Assembly: GCA_027000105.1 (NCBI GenBank)
Contig: JALTOP010000138.1
Span: 1-22,504, forward strand
Reading direction: 5' to 3'
Length of the DNA stretch: 22,504 nt
Source: Planctomycetaceae bacterium
GTDB lineage: Bacteria > Planctomycetota > Planctomycetia > Planctomycetales > Planctomycetaceae
Below are positions 1-8,715 of this stretch, one piece after another. A program made the translations under genes and the position numbers. Under the pieces are notes generated by a model. The model ran no database searches and had not been told where the DNA came from. It was given only the letters and a program-made list of their open reading frames with translations. How positions within the stretch are numbered: the first letter of the stretch is position 1; each line of letters opens with the position of its first letter.

Positions 1-1422
1 GTCCAGGATCAACTGACGAAGTTTCTGGAAGAGAACCCGCAACTGGCCAGAAAGATTCTTCAGAAAGGATTACTGGCTGCCGAGGCACGCGAAGCTGCGA
101 AAAAACAGCGGGAGATGGTTCGTCGCAAAGGGGCGCTCACAACCGGCGGGCTGCCCGAAAAACTTCGCGATTGCCGATCCCGCGAAATTGAAACAACCGA
201 ATTGTATCTGGTCGAAGGAGATTCCGCGGGAGGCTCTGCCGATACCGGACGCGATTCCAATACCCAGGCGATTTTGCCGTTACGGGGAAAAATTCTGAAC
301 GTCGAAAAAGCCCAGTTGGTCAAGGTGCTCGATAATGCAGAAGTTTCCAATATGTTCAAAGCGGTCGGGATTCCGCCGGGAGCGGAACTGGAAGATATCA
401 GCAAAAGACGTTATGGCAAGATCATCCTGATGACCGATGCCGATGTCGATGGTTCTCACATCCGAACCTTGCTGTTGACGTTTCTATTCCGACATATGCG
501 ACCTCTCGTCCAGGAAGGGTGTATCTACATCGCGCAACCGCCACTCTTTCGGGTGACCCAAAAAAACAAGAAACCGCGCTATGTGCAAACGAACGAACAG
601 ATGATGTCCGAATTGATCGGGTTGGCTCTTGCCAAGGCAAATCTGTTTTGCAAATCGGATGGCGTTGTTTTCGAAGGAGAAAATTTTGCCCGACTGGTAG
701 AATTGCTCAAGGAACTCGATGAACCGTTGGGAACAATGGAACGCCGGGGAATTTCCCTGAAATTTCTTATCCAAAACGATCTCGTAAAAGATGGCCAGTT
801 GCCACGCTATCAGGTTTTTCTGGGGAAAGAACAGTTTTGGTTCAAAGATAAAGCGGAAATGGAAGCCTTCCTGGCAGAGGAAACACGTAAACGGGGTATT
901 GATTTCGAAGTAGCCAACGATAAAGAGGAAGTCGAACAGACAGGCGACCAACCGGCTGACGAACAGAATCAGAACGAAAAAGTGACGCTTTACATGATCG
1001 ATCTGCATGAAGTCCGCAAAATCAACGAGTTGCTGCGTCGACTGAAAGATTACGGCATCGAAGCGAAAGATCTGGCCCCGGCTGGTCTGAAGGGAGGAGA
1101 ATCGTTTTATCCCTTTGTTATTCGAACAGAGAAAAAAGAGGTGCCGCTTGGCTCGCTTCGGGATCTTCTCCAGGTAATGCGTAAAGTGGGCGAAGATCTG
1201 ATCCAGGGAAAAATCACCCGCTTCAAAGGGTTGGGTGAAATGGACGCCGATGAACTCTGGCTGACCACGATGGATCCGCAGGCCCGAAATCTTCTCCAGG
1301 TAACGATGGAAGATGCAGCCGGTGCGGATGAAATCTTCCGGATTCTCATGGGAGATCACGTCGAACCGCGTCGGGAATTTATCGAGAAGCACGCACTCGA
1401 TGTCAAAGAACTGGATGTCTAG
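1..1422 (+). CDS. gyrB: DNA gyrase subunit B, C-terminal part (5' end outside window)
   Basis: GyrB is the ATPase and Toprim subunit of DNA gyrase, which introduces negative supercoils with GyrA in the cytoplasm. The frame is open from base 1, so the start lies outside; 473 codons are visible, the C-terminal part of a protein that is usually about 800 residues. The Toprim motifs are plain: EGDSAGG at visible codons 72-78, PLRGKILNVEKA, and DADVDGSHIRTLLLTF, whose acidic residues bind Mg2+. About 210 codons separate QPPLF (near 540) from RFKGLGEMDADELW (near 1220), so this is the long GyrB type carrying the Toprim insertion known from E. coli rather than the short Bacillus type. The end, LWLTTMDPQ then MGDHVEPRREFIEKHAL, is typical of GyrB rather than ParE. 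The stop is TAG at 1420-1422. It converges with the next gene. Confidence 0.97.
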   Translation, partial: VQDQLTKFLEENPQLARKILQKGLLAAEAREAAKKQREMVRRKGALTTGGLPEKLRDCRSREIETTELYLVEGDSAGGSADTGRDSNTQAILPLRGKILNVEKAQLVKVLDNAEVSNMFKAVGIPPGAELEDISKRRYGKIILMTDADVDGSHIRTLLLTFLFRHMRPLVQEGCIYIAQPPLFRVTQKNKKPRYVQTNEQMMSELIGLALAKANLFCKSDGVVFEGENFARLVELLKELDEPLGTMERRGISLKFLIQNDLVKDGQLPRYQVFLGKEQFWFKDKAEMEAFLAEETRKRGIDFEVANDKEEVEQTGDQPADEQNQNEKVTLYMIDLHEVRKINELLRRLKDYGIEAKDLAPAGLKGGESFYPFVIRTEKKEVPLGSLRDLLQVMRKVGEDLIQGKITRFKGLGEMDADELWLTTMDPQARNLLQVTMEDAAGADEIFRILMGDHVEPRREFIEKHALDVKELDV

Positions 1423-1567
1423 GCCGAGCTATTCCGTCCGGTCTTTTCAATCGCCGCTCTGTGCCAGAGATGCCGGGGATCGGTTCGAGTTTCCTCATTC
1501 CAGGCGGAAGGAATCGTGTTTCTGACAGGATTTTCCCTGTATTCTCTTTACGGATCGACAGAGCTGT

Positions 1568-2872
1568 TCATTGTTTCTGTTTTAATCGCGTTGGTCTGGG
1601 GAGTGTTTCGATGAACTCCAACGATTTTTCAATGAAGATTTCGCCAGTCATTTCTCCCAGTGATGTTCGGGAAACATAATCGTAACGCGGGAAACTTTTG
1701 AAATCGACCTTGGTCAGAATATAACCGAAGGCATCATTGGTCAGGCCGAACAGCAGATTCTGTTCGCCCTTCATTTTGCGTTTGAGGTAGAAGCCGATAT
1801 TGGGCAACGCTTCGCCGGGAATGGTCAAAATCTGGGCATTACCAAGATTCACGACATTCACCTGTGTGGTGATGGTACGATCCTTTTCATTGCGTGGATA
1901 GTTCAACGGCGATCCCTTGACAATCATCCACATGATATCCGATTCAACCGGAAAGGTGACATCGAGATTGAAACATTCCAGCTTTGGCGATTTCTGTAGT
2001 GGAGCGTCCTTGATGATCCGGGCGGCTTCGCTGGCCATCAAATGACCAATTCGCAAACATTCCTCCCAGGTGTTGAAATCATTCCAGCGGGCATTGCGGG
2101 CATCGCTGGGACTGTTCAAATTGCGGTTATCTGCAGAAACCATTCCACCTTGAGCCGAATTGACGAAGATCGTCATGCCTCCTGTTTGCCGGTCGAGTTG
2201 ATCGTACATCGGCCCGATCACATCGGGAGTCAGGATGCCACGAGAGTTGCCGATCACTTCCGGATGGGTTGCATAATTGACCAGAGTTGCAATCGTTTTG
2301 CCTGAGTTATCCACCGCCTGAATCACACTCATACGACGATCGTATAATGCCGGGGCATAGTAGTTATATGCGATTCCCTCGGCTGCTTTTTCAGTAGCAA
2401 TCCGAATAGCTGCCGGCTGAAGATCATCGATCGCTTCATTGATTGCTTCGATCGCTTTTTTGCAGACCAGATCAATGTACTCCATGTTCGCGGTGTGTCC
2501 CCCTTTGCCATCCGGAAACGCGTAACAATCCGGTGCGCTGTGGGTATGCGAAGCACAGAACATGATGTTTTTCGGCGGAATCCGTTTTATGTGTTGACGA
2601 ATCCGATCTCCCAGCACGGAAGGAAAACCGAGCAGATCGAGACTGACGATCGCAACAGTCGTCTTTCCTTTTTGAAGTACCAGTGCCCGGGTGTATAAAT
2701 CCCCCTTTTTCTGCGTCGTTGGTCTGGGGAGTCCCAAACCGCCGGAAACAGGCAACAACGGATCCGGAGTGATAATTCTTTTTCCGACTCCCACTTTGAA
2801 TTCCGCCTGGGCAAATGGAGTAGCCACCAGAAGACAGAATCCCACCAACAAAGCGACGCCAGTTACTCGCAT
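1568..2872 (-). CDS. Secreted neutral/alkaline ceramidase-like protein (N-terminal domain only)
   Basis: This 434-residue protein resembles the N-terminal catalytic domain of neutral/alkaline non-lysosomal ceramidases, amidases that cleave the acyl chain of ceramide. A signal peptide (about residues 1-23, hydrophobic core then AQA) predicts export. CASHTHSAPD at about 106-115 carries the paired zinc-binding histidines (H109, H111), and H203 in NYATHPEV is the expected third histidine; a later PGEALPN gives the expected glutamate. Characterised enzymes have about 650 residues with a C-terminal immunoglobulin-like domain that is absent here. Planctomycetes encode many such short homologues, and their true substrate is unknown to me, so ceramide is only a family-based guess. 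The start follows a GAGGG Shine-Dalgarno sequence (minus strand). It lies 276 bases downstream of the EF-G gene on the same strand, probably as a separate unit. Confidence 0.8.
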   Translation of the reverse strand: MRVTGVALLVGFCLLVATPFAQAEFKVGVGKRIITPDPLLPVSGGLGLPRPTTQKKGDLYTRALVLQKGKTTVAIVSLDLLGFPSVLGDRIRQHIKRIPPKNIMFCASHTHSAPDCYAFPDGKGGHTANMEYIDLVCKKAIEAINEAIDDLQPAAIRIATEKAAEGIAYNYYAPALYDRRMSVIQAVDNSGKTIATLVNYATHPEVIGNSRGILTPDVIGPMYDQLDRQTGGMTIFVNSAQGGMVSADNRNLNSPSDARNARWNDFNTWEECLRIGHLMASEAARIIKDAPLQKSPKLECFNLDVTFPVESDIMWMIVKGSPLNYPRNEKDRTITTQVNVVNLGNAQILTIPGEALPNIGFYLKRKMKGEQNLLFGLTNDAFGYILTKVDFKSFPRYDYVSRTSLGEMTGEIFIEKSLEFIETLPRPTRLKQKQ

Positions 2873-3148
2873 GTTCCCTCTTTCCCTGTTTTAACGTATC
2901 TCTTTAACGCATCTCGGGACAGCTGCTCCCCCATTTGTTGAAGTCCTGTCCGTCCAGTGAAGTTTACTGGAGTTTATTGAAATCCCTGTTCCCTTTGGGA
3001 TGCTCTGCACGATTCCCGACAAAGCGAACAGTAAATGGATCGTATCAGTTGGGAATACCTTGTGAAAACTGAACAAAACACGCATCAGGAAGCTTTATCT
3101 GATATTCCATACACCGGTTTCGTTTCTGGTTGTCGGCTTGCAGGCGAT

Positions 3149-5233
3149 TTATCCTATCATGTCTTCCAGAACACTTTTGGGAGCGGGAGCGTATTTCAGG
3201 GGAGACATGGAGTAGGAAGCCCGTCCTTGCGAGAGGCTGCGGATTTGCGTGGAGTAACCGAACATGTTTGCCAGGGGAACCTCAGCTTCGATGGCGGTCA
3301 GATGTCCCCGTTGTTCCTGTCCGAAAATGGAAGCGTGTCTGATTTGCAGATCGGCCTGAATGTTTCCCAAAAATTCGTCCGGGCAGACAACCTCCAGTTT
3401 CATGATCGGTTCCAGTAATACGATATTGTCCGCAGAAAGAGCCTGCTCGAAGGCGCGATCCAGAGCCGCATTGATTGCAATTTCATCGGTTTCTCCCGGG
3501 ATGTATTTGGTGTCGGTAACACTTAACCGTAATCCCATCAACGGATAACCGTAATATCCGACCGCTCCAAGAAGTTGATTGCCGGATTCATCGAGCACCT
3601 TTCGCAACTCCGCGGGCAGGGCATCCGGTTTGAGCTTGTTTACGTATTCGACCGGTTTATCCGACTCAAGTGGTGTCAGTTCAATCGAAATGCGTGCTTC
3701 CCGGTTGCCGTTGGGTGTGGTTTGATGAAATTCTCCGGTTCCTGTCACGGTTTTCGTGATCGTCTCCCGATAGCTGACGCGCGGTTTATGAACCTTTACA
3801 TTCAAATTGAAATCGCGTTGAATACGATCCTTGATCACCTCGAGATGCAATTCCCCCATACCGCTGATGATCTTTTGACCGGTGTCCTCATTGGTCACAC
3901 AACGAAAAGTCGGATCCTGCTTCTCAAGACGGGCAAGAACTTCGTCCAGTTTTTTTCGCTCCGCATTTGTTTCCGGTTCAACAGCCATCGAAATAACCGT
4001 TTCGGGAAATGTGATCGATTCCAGCACGACAGGATTTTTCTGATCGCAAAGGGTATCGCCGGTCGCTGAATACTTCAGTCCGACAATACCCGCAATTTCC
4101 CCTGCACTAACGGATTCGGTTTCGATCTTTTCCTTGGAATCGGCCTGGATATGCCAGATCTGGTTGACCAGTTCTTTCTTGCCGGTTCGAGGATTGAGAA
4201 CACGCGACCCACTTTTCAGTTGGCCGGAATAGACACGCACAAAGTAGAGATCCGCATGCTGCTCGGCGACAATTTTGAAGACGAGTCCGCAAAATGGTTC
4301 GTCAGGGGAAGGTGCCCGTTCGACAATTTCCGGCTTTTTCGGATGCATGTTGCTTCCGCTCACGGGAGGGCGATCGAGTGGACTGGGCAAAAAATGATTG
4401 ACACCATCGAGCACCGGTTGCACACCGATATAGCTGAGTGAGGAACCTGCATAAGTCGGTTGGATTTCCCGCTTCAACGTTCCGGTACGCAGAGCCGGAA
4501 TCAATTGATCAGCTAAAACGGCCTCTCCTTCCAGATAGGCGTTCATCAATTCGTCATCGAACTCCGCTGCCGCCTCGATCAGTTCCATTCGCGCTAACTC
4601 TGCCTGTTCCGTCAGTTCCTGCGGAATTTCTTCCTCACGGATCTTTTCACCCCGCGAATCTTCGTCGAAATAGAGGGCTTTCATCGAAAGTAAATCGATC
4701 ACGCCGCGAAACGGGTCAGGATTGTGCGTCGGCCCGGATCCGATCGGAATGGTGATCGGAACCGGTTTGGCGTGCAAACGGGAACGCATCTGTTCCAGTG
4801 TGCGTTCAAAATCTGCTCCAATGCGATCCATTTTATTGATGAAGCAGATGCGTGGCACCTTGTAATGATCCGCCTGCCTCCAAACCGTTTCGCTTTGGGC
4901 TTCCACCCCTTCAACCGCACTGAAAATGACAACAGCTCCATCGAGAACACGCAAAGCCCGTTCGACTTCTGCGGTGAAATCGACATGACCGGGCGTGTCG
5001 ATAATATTGATCGTTTTATCTCTCCAGAAACAGGTAACAGCCGCTGAATAGATCGTGATTCCCCGTTCGGATTCAGCCTTGTCGAAATCGGTTGTCGTCG
5101 TGCCATCATCGACGTTCCCCATGCGATGGGAAGCACCGGTATAAAACAGGATGCGTTCGGTTGTTGTCGTTTTTCCGGCGTCGATATGCGCGATAATGCC
5201 GATATTGCGGAGATTTTCAAGTTGTCTTTTCAT
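3149..5233 (-). CDS. Elongation factor G paralogue, EF-G2 (spdEFG2/mtEFG2-like)
   Basis: This 694-residue GTPase has the full EF-G domain order. GTPase motifs are AHIDAGKTT (15-23), RGIT (57-60), DTPGH (79-83) and NKMD (133-136). The G5 region reads GSSL (263-266) where most EF-Gs have GSA. Canonical translocases have a KQSGGRGQ-type loop early in domain IV; here residues 492-511 read TKTVTGTGEFHQTTPNGNRE, without it. The domain IV tip, YHDVDSSE with His583 in E. coli EF-G, is YIPGETDE (577-584), so the histidine is missing. The N-terminal VDDGTTTTDF and TVWRQAD...PRICFINKMD, and PG at the tip, resemble human mitochondrial EF-G2. Borrelia EF-G2 and mtEFG2 act only in ribosome recycling with RRF, so that role is inferred here. 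No rpsL, rpsG or tuf lies beside it. The ATG at 5231-5233 has no clear Shine-Dalgarno sequence. The subfamily call is less certain than EF-G itself. Confidence 0.93.
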   Translation of the reverse strand: MKRQLENLRNIGIIAHIDAGKTTTTERILFYTGASHRMGNVDDGTTTTDFDKAESERGITIYSAAVTCFWRDKTINIIDTPGHVDFTAEVERALRVLDGAVVIFSAVEGVEAQSETVWRQADHYKVPRICFINKMDRIGADFERTLEQMRSRLHAKPVPITIPIGSGPTHNPDPFRGVIDLLSMKALYFDEDSRGEKIREEEIPQELTEQAELARMELIEAAAEFDDELMNAYLEGEAVLADQLIPALRTGTLKREIQPTYAGSSLSYIGVQPVLDGVNHFLPSPLDRPPVSGSNMHPKKPEIVERAPSPDEPFCGLVFKIVAEQHADLYFVRVYSGQLKSGSRVLNPRTGKKELVNQIWHIQADSKEKIETESVSAGEIAGIVGLKYSATGDTLCDQKNPVVLESITFPETVISMAVEPETNAERKKLDEVLARLEKQDPTFRCVTNEDTGQKIISGMGELHLEVIKDRIQRDFNLNVKVHKPRVSYRETITKTVTGTGEFHQTTPNGNREARISIELTPLESDKPVEYVNKLKPDALPAELRKVLDESGNQLLGAVGYYGYPLMGLRLSVTDTKYIPGETDEIAINAALDRAFEQALSADNIVLLEPIMKLEVVCPDEFLGNIQADLQIRHASIFGQEQRGHLTAIEAEVPLANMFGYSTQIRSLSQGRASYSMSPLKYAPAPKSVLEDMIG

Positions 5234-5588
5234 GTCGATTACGCAGGCGTTTTTTACTGTTCTGAGTTCTGGTTTTGGAAAATAGTCTTGTCCATCACTT
5301 CAACAGGTATGCTATACTCAAGCATTCCGGCGAATTGATTGCAGACTGATCAGCTGACGGGAACAACACACAGTTGCCCATTTGAGCAGCCGAAAGCGGA
5401 GTTCCGTTTTGGAGTTACATTTTGTTGGGAAACTCTGCAAGGCTATAAATAGCGTCCCTTTGCAACATAGAGGCAATATAGGGATGTTGACAGACTCTGT
5501 GTAGTCCAAACACCCGGCAAGAACCACGCGTACCGTTCTGAAAACAAATTCTGTTCCCGCATCACGGGCATCGAAACAAGGTTGAGCA
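5234..5588. other. 355-bp divergent intergenic region between the EF-G2-like gene and the exported-protein gene
   Basis: Both flanking genes start outward from this stretch, so it should hold two promoters. TTGACA at 5487-5492 (+) is a perfect -35 hexamer 96 bases before the downstream ATG, but no good -10 follows at 17 bases. GTATGCTATAC at 5307-5317 is a short palindrome that includes a TATACT-like hexamer; it lies about 75 bases from the EF-G start. I cannot assign either promoter with confidence, and no open frame here looks like a gene. Confidence 0.4.
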
Positions 5589-6755
5589 ATGTGGAATTTT
5601 TCTTCGGCAGCAACTCTTGGAATTCTGTTTTGTACAATCAACACATTGGGATGTGATTTCCTCACCCCGGAAAGTTCAGCCGATTCGAAACCGATCTGGT
5701 ATGAACCTGAACGGGAATCGAGTGAGCCGATCCTGTCGAGTAATAAATCTGATTCGACTTCTTCTGTTGAAACATTATTCGATTCGGAAACCTCCACAGA
5801 ACTGGCTTCCCTTTTGAAGGAACCGAAACAGAAGGAGAAGAAAAAGGTTCAAGAAAAAGAAGAGACGAAATACGGAATTTGCGCCTCTTTGAACGGCTTC
5901 CGACCGTTTCCGGATAACGATCCGTGGAATCAGGATATTTCAAAAAAGGAAGTTGATCCGAATTCAGACCGCATTTTGGCTCATATCGGCTTGGGAGGTC
6001 ATTTGCATCCCGATTTCGGTTCCGGAACCTGGGGCGGCGGTATCATCGGGATTCCGTACATTGTTGTGCCGGGCGATCAACCACGTGTCACGATAGAATA
6101 CCAGGCTTACGGCGACGAAAGCGACCCGGGTCCCTTTCCATTCCCATTCAATACGCCGGTTGAAGGTCAGCCGTTGACCGATGGAGACCGCCACGCCATT
6201 GTCGTCGATCGGGATAACTGGATGCTCTACGAATTGTATCGTGCGTTCCCGAAAAACGGAGGAGCGAAATGGATCGCCGACAGTGGTGCCGTCTTCAACC
6301 TGAAGACCAACACAAAACGGCCTGCCGGTTGGACAAGCGCCGACGCCGCCGGACTTCCCGTGTTTCCGGGATTGGTTCGCTACGATGAAGTGGCGGAACA
6401 GAAGGAAATTCGACACGCGATCCGATTCACTTTGGCCCGCACTCGCAGAGCGTATGTTGCACCGGCAAGCCACTGGGCCAGTTCGGACGATAACGAATTG
6501 CTCCCGCCACTGGGAATGCGTGTCCGCCTGAAAGCGGATGTCGATATTTCAAAATATCCGGAGCAGGTACAGGTGATATTGCGGGCACTGAAAAAGTACG
6601 GCATGATCCTGGCCGATAACGGCTCGGACTGGTTCATTTCCGGGACGGCGGACGAACGCTGGGATAACGAAGTCCTCAGTGCGCTGAAAAAAATCAAGGT
6701 GCGCCAACTGGAAATCATCAAGATGGACAAAATTGTCACGCCCTATTCGCTTTAG
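5589..6755 (+). CDS. Exported protein of an unnamed conserved family (probable lipoprotein)
   Basis: The protein has 388 residues. Residues 1-22 form a signal sequence ending in TLGC, a weak lipobox with Cys22 as the possible lipid-attachment residue. A low-complexity Ser/Glu/Lys linker follows to about residue 95. The rest is a compact domain rich in conserved-looking motifs: FPDNDPWNQDIS, HLHPDFG, IPYIVVPG, YGDESDPGPFP, GDRHAIVVDRD, LYELY, WTSADAAGLPVFPGLVRYDE, ALKKYGMILADNGSDWFISG and DERWD. I recognise this set from uncharacterised secreted proteins in many bacteria but know of no assigned function. The many Asp, His and Trp residues would suit a carbohydrate-binding or hydrolytic fold, which is a guess. 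The ATG is preceded by AAGG nine bases upstream. The gene stands alone, divergent from the EF-G gene, and no clear terminator follows. Confidence 0.85.
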   Translation: MWNFSSAATLGILFCTINTLGCDFLTPESSADSKPIWYEPERESSEPILSSNKSDSTSSVETLFDSETSTELASLLKEPKQKEKKKVQEKEETKYGICASLNGFRPFPDNDPWNQDISKKEVDPNSDRILAHIGLGGHLHPDFGSGTWGGGIIGIPYIVVPGDQPRVTIEYQAYGDESDPGPFPFPFNTPVEGQPLTDGDRHAIVVDRDNWMLYELYRAFPKNGGAKWIADSGAVFNLKTNTKRPAGWTSADAAGLPVFPGLVRYDEVAEQKEIRHAIRFTLARTRRAYVAPASHWASSDDNELLPPLGMRVRLKADVDISKYPEQVQVILRALKKYGMILADNGSDWFISGTADERWDNEVLSALKKIKVRQLEIIKMDKIVTPYSL

Positions 6756-6798
6756 CTTCTTTCAATAAAATGCTGCACAAAAGCGGCGGATCGTAGGA

Positions 6799-6919
6799 CA
6801 AGATACAAGCGACGTAGGGTCCGCTGTGCTGCGGACTACATTGATGCCTACAATAGCAATGATGTTTTCCATTTATTACAACGTCACAATTGGTGTGCAC
6901 AGCACACCCTTGTATCTTG
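6799..6919. repeat. Palindromic intergenic element with 11-bp perfect terminal inverted repeats
   Basis: CAAGATACAAG at 6799-6809 is the exact reverse complement of CTTGTATCTTG at 6909-6919. Inside, the left arm continues through AGGGTCCGCTGTGC and the right arm, read in reverse complement, through AAGGGTGTGCTGTGC, so the arms are imperfectly similar over a longer stretch. The left arm also has its own short hairpin (GTAGGGTCCGC and GCGGACTAC). About 120 bp with no coding potential; it looks like a small miniature or palindromic repeat element, but only one copy is visible here. Confidence 0.55.
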
Positions 6920-6951
6920 CATGAACTGTCTTTTTTGACTGTCTGATCATC

Positions 6952-7165
6952 ACCGGATGGCTGGCGCCGGTCCGCTTGCAATGTCTGACCGTTGCGAGAA
7001 AAGGGTATCACGCAAAGACGCGAAGACGCAGAGGAGAGAAAAAGATACAGGGAAGGAAAGGGGAATAGTTTCAGGTGATTTTTTTCGTCCTTTTGGATCT
7101 CGCCTGCCTGGGAATCCAATATGGAAAACTCCTGGCGTCATTGCGGCCTGGCGAGATATTTCTCC
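6952..7165. repeat. Dispersed intergenic repeat, copy A (SRKDAKTQRR type)
   Basis: This stretch shares an extended match with 18018-18216. Common blocks in order are CCGGA, GCGCCG-TCCGCTTGCA, GACCGTTG/GGCCGTTG, TCACGC, GCGAAGACGCA-AGGAGAGAAAAAGA, GGGAATC-AAT and AAAACTCCTGGCGTC. The ends form an imperfect inverted repeat (TCACGCAAAGACGC near 7008 against GGCGTC...CCTGGCGAGA near 7135-7156). The plus strand would translate to SRKDAKTQRR, a string common among spurious proteins annotated in planctomycetes and other bacteria. I treat the small open frames here as artefacts of the repeat, not genes. Confidence 0.8.
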
Positions 7166-7254
7166 GGGCACTCTTTGTCTCGGTGTCGGTGGTTGATTTG
7201 CTTTGCCAGAACCACCGGACAGAAAAGTACGGTGTGTTGTAACGCATCGTACGG

Positions 7255-8640
7255 TTACTCAGATTGAGGGAGTTTGTAGCCGCGCGCCCACTCTGGCAAA
7301 TCAGAGTAATCGGGGGAATCCGCCTTTTGTGTCGCAGGTTGTTGCTGTTCGGTGCTAGATGCGGGAACTTTCGTCTGTAACGGAGCCGGTCTCGGTTTCT
7401 TCGTTGCGGGTATCGTTGCAGCTGTTTGCACCGGTTGAGAGGTAAACGCATGGGATGAAAACGGTATCGCTTCACTTTGATGCCCGTGGCTGTGCTGATG
7501 GCCGTGATCATGCTGATGGCTGTGGCCCCGTTGATGACTCTGACTCTGTTCCCGAAGTTTCTCGATCGATTGCGTGCCGGTTGGAGAGAAAGAGGGGGCG
7601 GAATCATGATGAGCCGTTTGAATCACCTGATTTTTCAGCCACGCTCCCGTTTGGGGATCACGTTCGTATTGCGTAACGGCTTTCGGTTTTTCCCGTAATC
7701 TTCTGTTTGCCAAGGCGGCCGGAGAACCCAGAATTTCTTCCTTCCCAAGTTCGCGCACAGCATAACCGGCCACATGTGGAATCGCCCAAAGATTCGAAGG
7801 GAGATCCGGAGGATTGATTTCGACGCTTTTCAGTTCGATTCGCATCGACTGGTCCTGTTCAGGCAACTTTAGATGAATACTGTAAGGCAGACGGGCTTCC
7901 GTATTGGGAAACTGTTTGTAATCATTCAGTTCTGCGCTGGCGATCAAACGGTGTTCGGCGTCGAAAAGTTCATGCTCGCGTATTTCTCCCTTTCGCAAAT
8001 CAACTGTCATGCTTTTGCGAACTTCTACTCCCTGTTCATTGGCATGATGACTGATCAATTTGACGAGCCAGGGGTTATCGGGATCACGAACCAGACTGGC
8101 AGAGCTGGCGTCGATGGGGGCCACGTTCAGCACTTCCATCAGCCAATCCGGTTGGAACGGGATCGGCATCTGATTTTGAAGCTGCGCCAAATCCTCCTGT
8201 TTGACTGTCCAAATCGCTTTTGGCTCCATACGCCTCACAAAAAACCAGAGACGTTCCGGATTCGACCCTACCGCGAATTCACTCTGGGCGGAAAGCCCCA
8301 TCGAAACGGTCAGCCGCAATTTTTGGGGTTGTTCGACCGCAATCATCGCTTTCAGTGGAACAGGAGGCATCCCCGAAATGTGGACCCGGGCGGTGGTAGA
8401 TTGCCAGGAGTGGATCGGTTCGATATGTCGGTTTACGTAGGCGACAATTTCCTCTTTGGTGGCATCAACGGGAATTTTGGCAGAACGACGCAGCAGCAAG
8501 GGAAATTGTGGACGCAACCCGGCAGAAGGCATCTGGCAGCCTGAACCGATCAGCAGGCAAACCAGCAGCAGGCCGCGGAGAGAGAAGATTCCCGTCCAGT
8601 CGGTCGTTTCGTTTTCGGTTATTTCCTTCTCCTGTGCCAT
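7255..8640 (-). CDS. LolA/LolB-like lipoprotein with a His-rich C-terminal stretch
   Basis: The protein has about 461 residues from the ATG at 8638-8640; a TTG codon directly before it is a less likely start. A hydrophobic segment (about residues 20-35) ends in GSGC, an imperfect lipobox, suggesting a lipoprotein. The next roughly 230 residues (IVAYVNRHIEPIHSWQS, LRLTV, VGSNPERLWFF, IWTV) resemble the lipid-binding LolA/LolB-like domain that planctomycete lipoproteins often carry; this is family resemblance, not proof of lipoprotein sorting. The last third is low complexity and includes a run of alternating His, Gln, Ser and Gly near residues 370-390 that could bind metal ions, then Pro/Thr/Gln-rich sequence, and ends in a short conserved-looking DLPEWARGYKLP. 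It lies 169 bases downstream of the 165-residue protein on the same strand. The -35-like TTGACA at 8796-8801 (-) could start it separately. Confidence 0.6.
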   Translation of the reverse strand: MAQEKEITENETTDWTGIFSLRGLLLVCLLIGSGCQMPSAGLRPQFPLLLRRSAKIPVDATKEEIVAYVNRHIEPIHSWQSTTARVHISGMPPVPLKAMIAVEQPQKLRLTVSMGLSAQSEFAVGSNPERLWFFVRRMEPKAIWTVKQEDLAQLQNQMPIPFQPDWLMEVLNVAPIDASSASLVRDPDNPWLVKLISHHANEQGVEVRKSMTVDLRKGEIREHELFDAEHRLIASAELNDYKQFPNTEARLPYSIHLKLPEQDQSMRIELKSVEINPPDLPSNLWAIPHVAGYAVRELGKEEILGSPAALANRRLREKPKAVTQYERDPQTGAWLKNQVIQTAHHDSAPSFSPTGTQSIEKLREQSQSHQRGHSHQHDHGHQHSHGHQSEAIPFSSHAFTSQPVQTAATIPATKKPRPAPLQTKVPASSTEQQQPATQKADSPDYSDLPEWARGYKLPQSE

Positions 8641-8715
8641 CAAGTCACGCCTTTATATGCAACAGGCTTTCGCCCTTTCACTGAACGCCCTTCATGTTTT
8701 TCGCCGCAGGAAATT

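Noticed and set aside
484..1392. 302-codon minus-strand frame inside gyrB
   Set aside because: It is the antisense shadow of a strongly conserved coding sequence and has no recognisable protein features.
1482..1498. GGTTCGAGTTTCC as a possible tRNA T-arm
   Set aside because: The flanking bases do not form the T stem, and no anticodon or acceptor stem fits around it.
1525..1540. ACAGG-attttc-CCTGT hairpin after gyrB as a terminator
   Set aside because: A five-pair stem followed by ATTCTCTTTAC has no real T tract; too weak to call.
6957..7196. 79-codon plus-strand frame containing SRKDAKTQRR, and matching minus-strand frames
   Set aside because: They lie within the dispersed repeat, have no ribosome-binding site, and this string is typical of spurious annotations.
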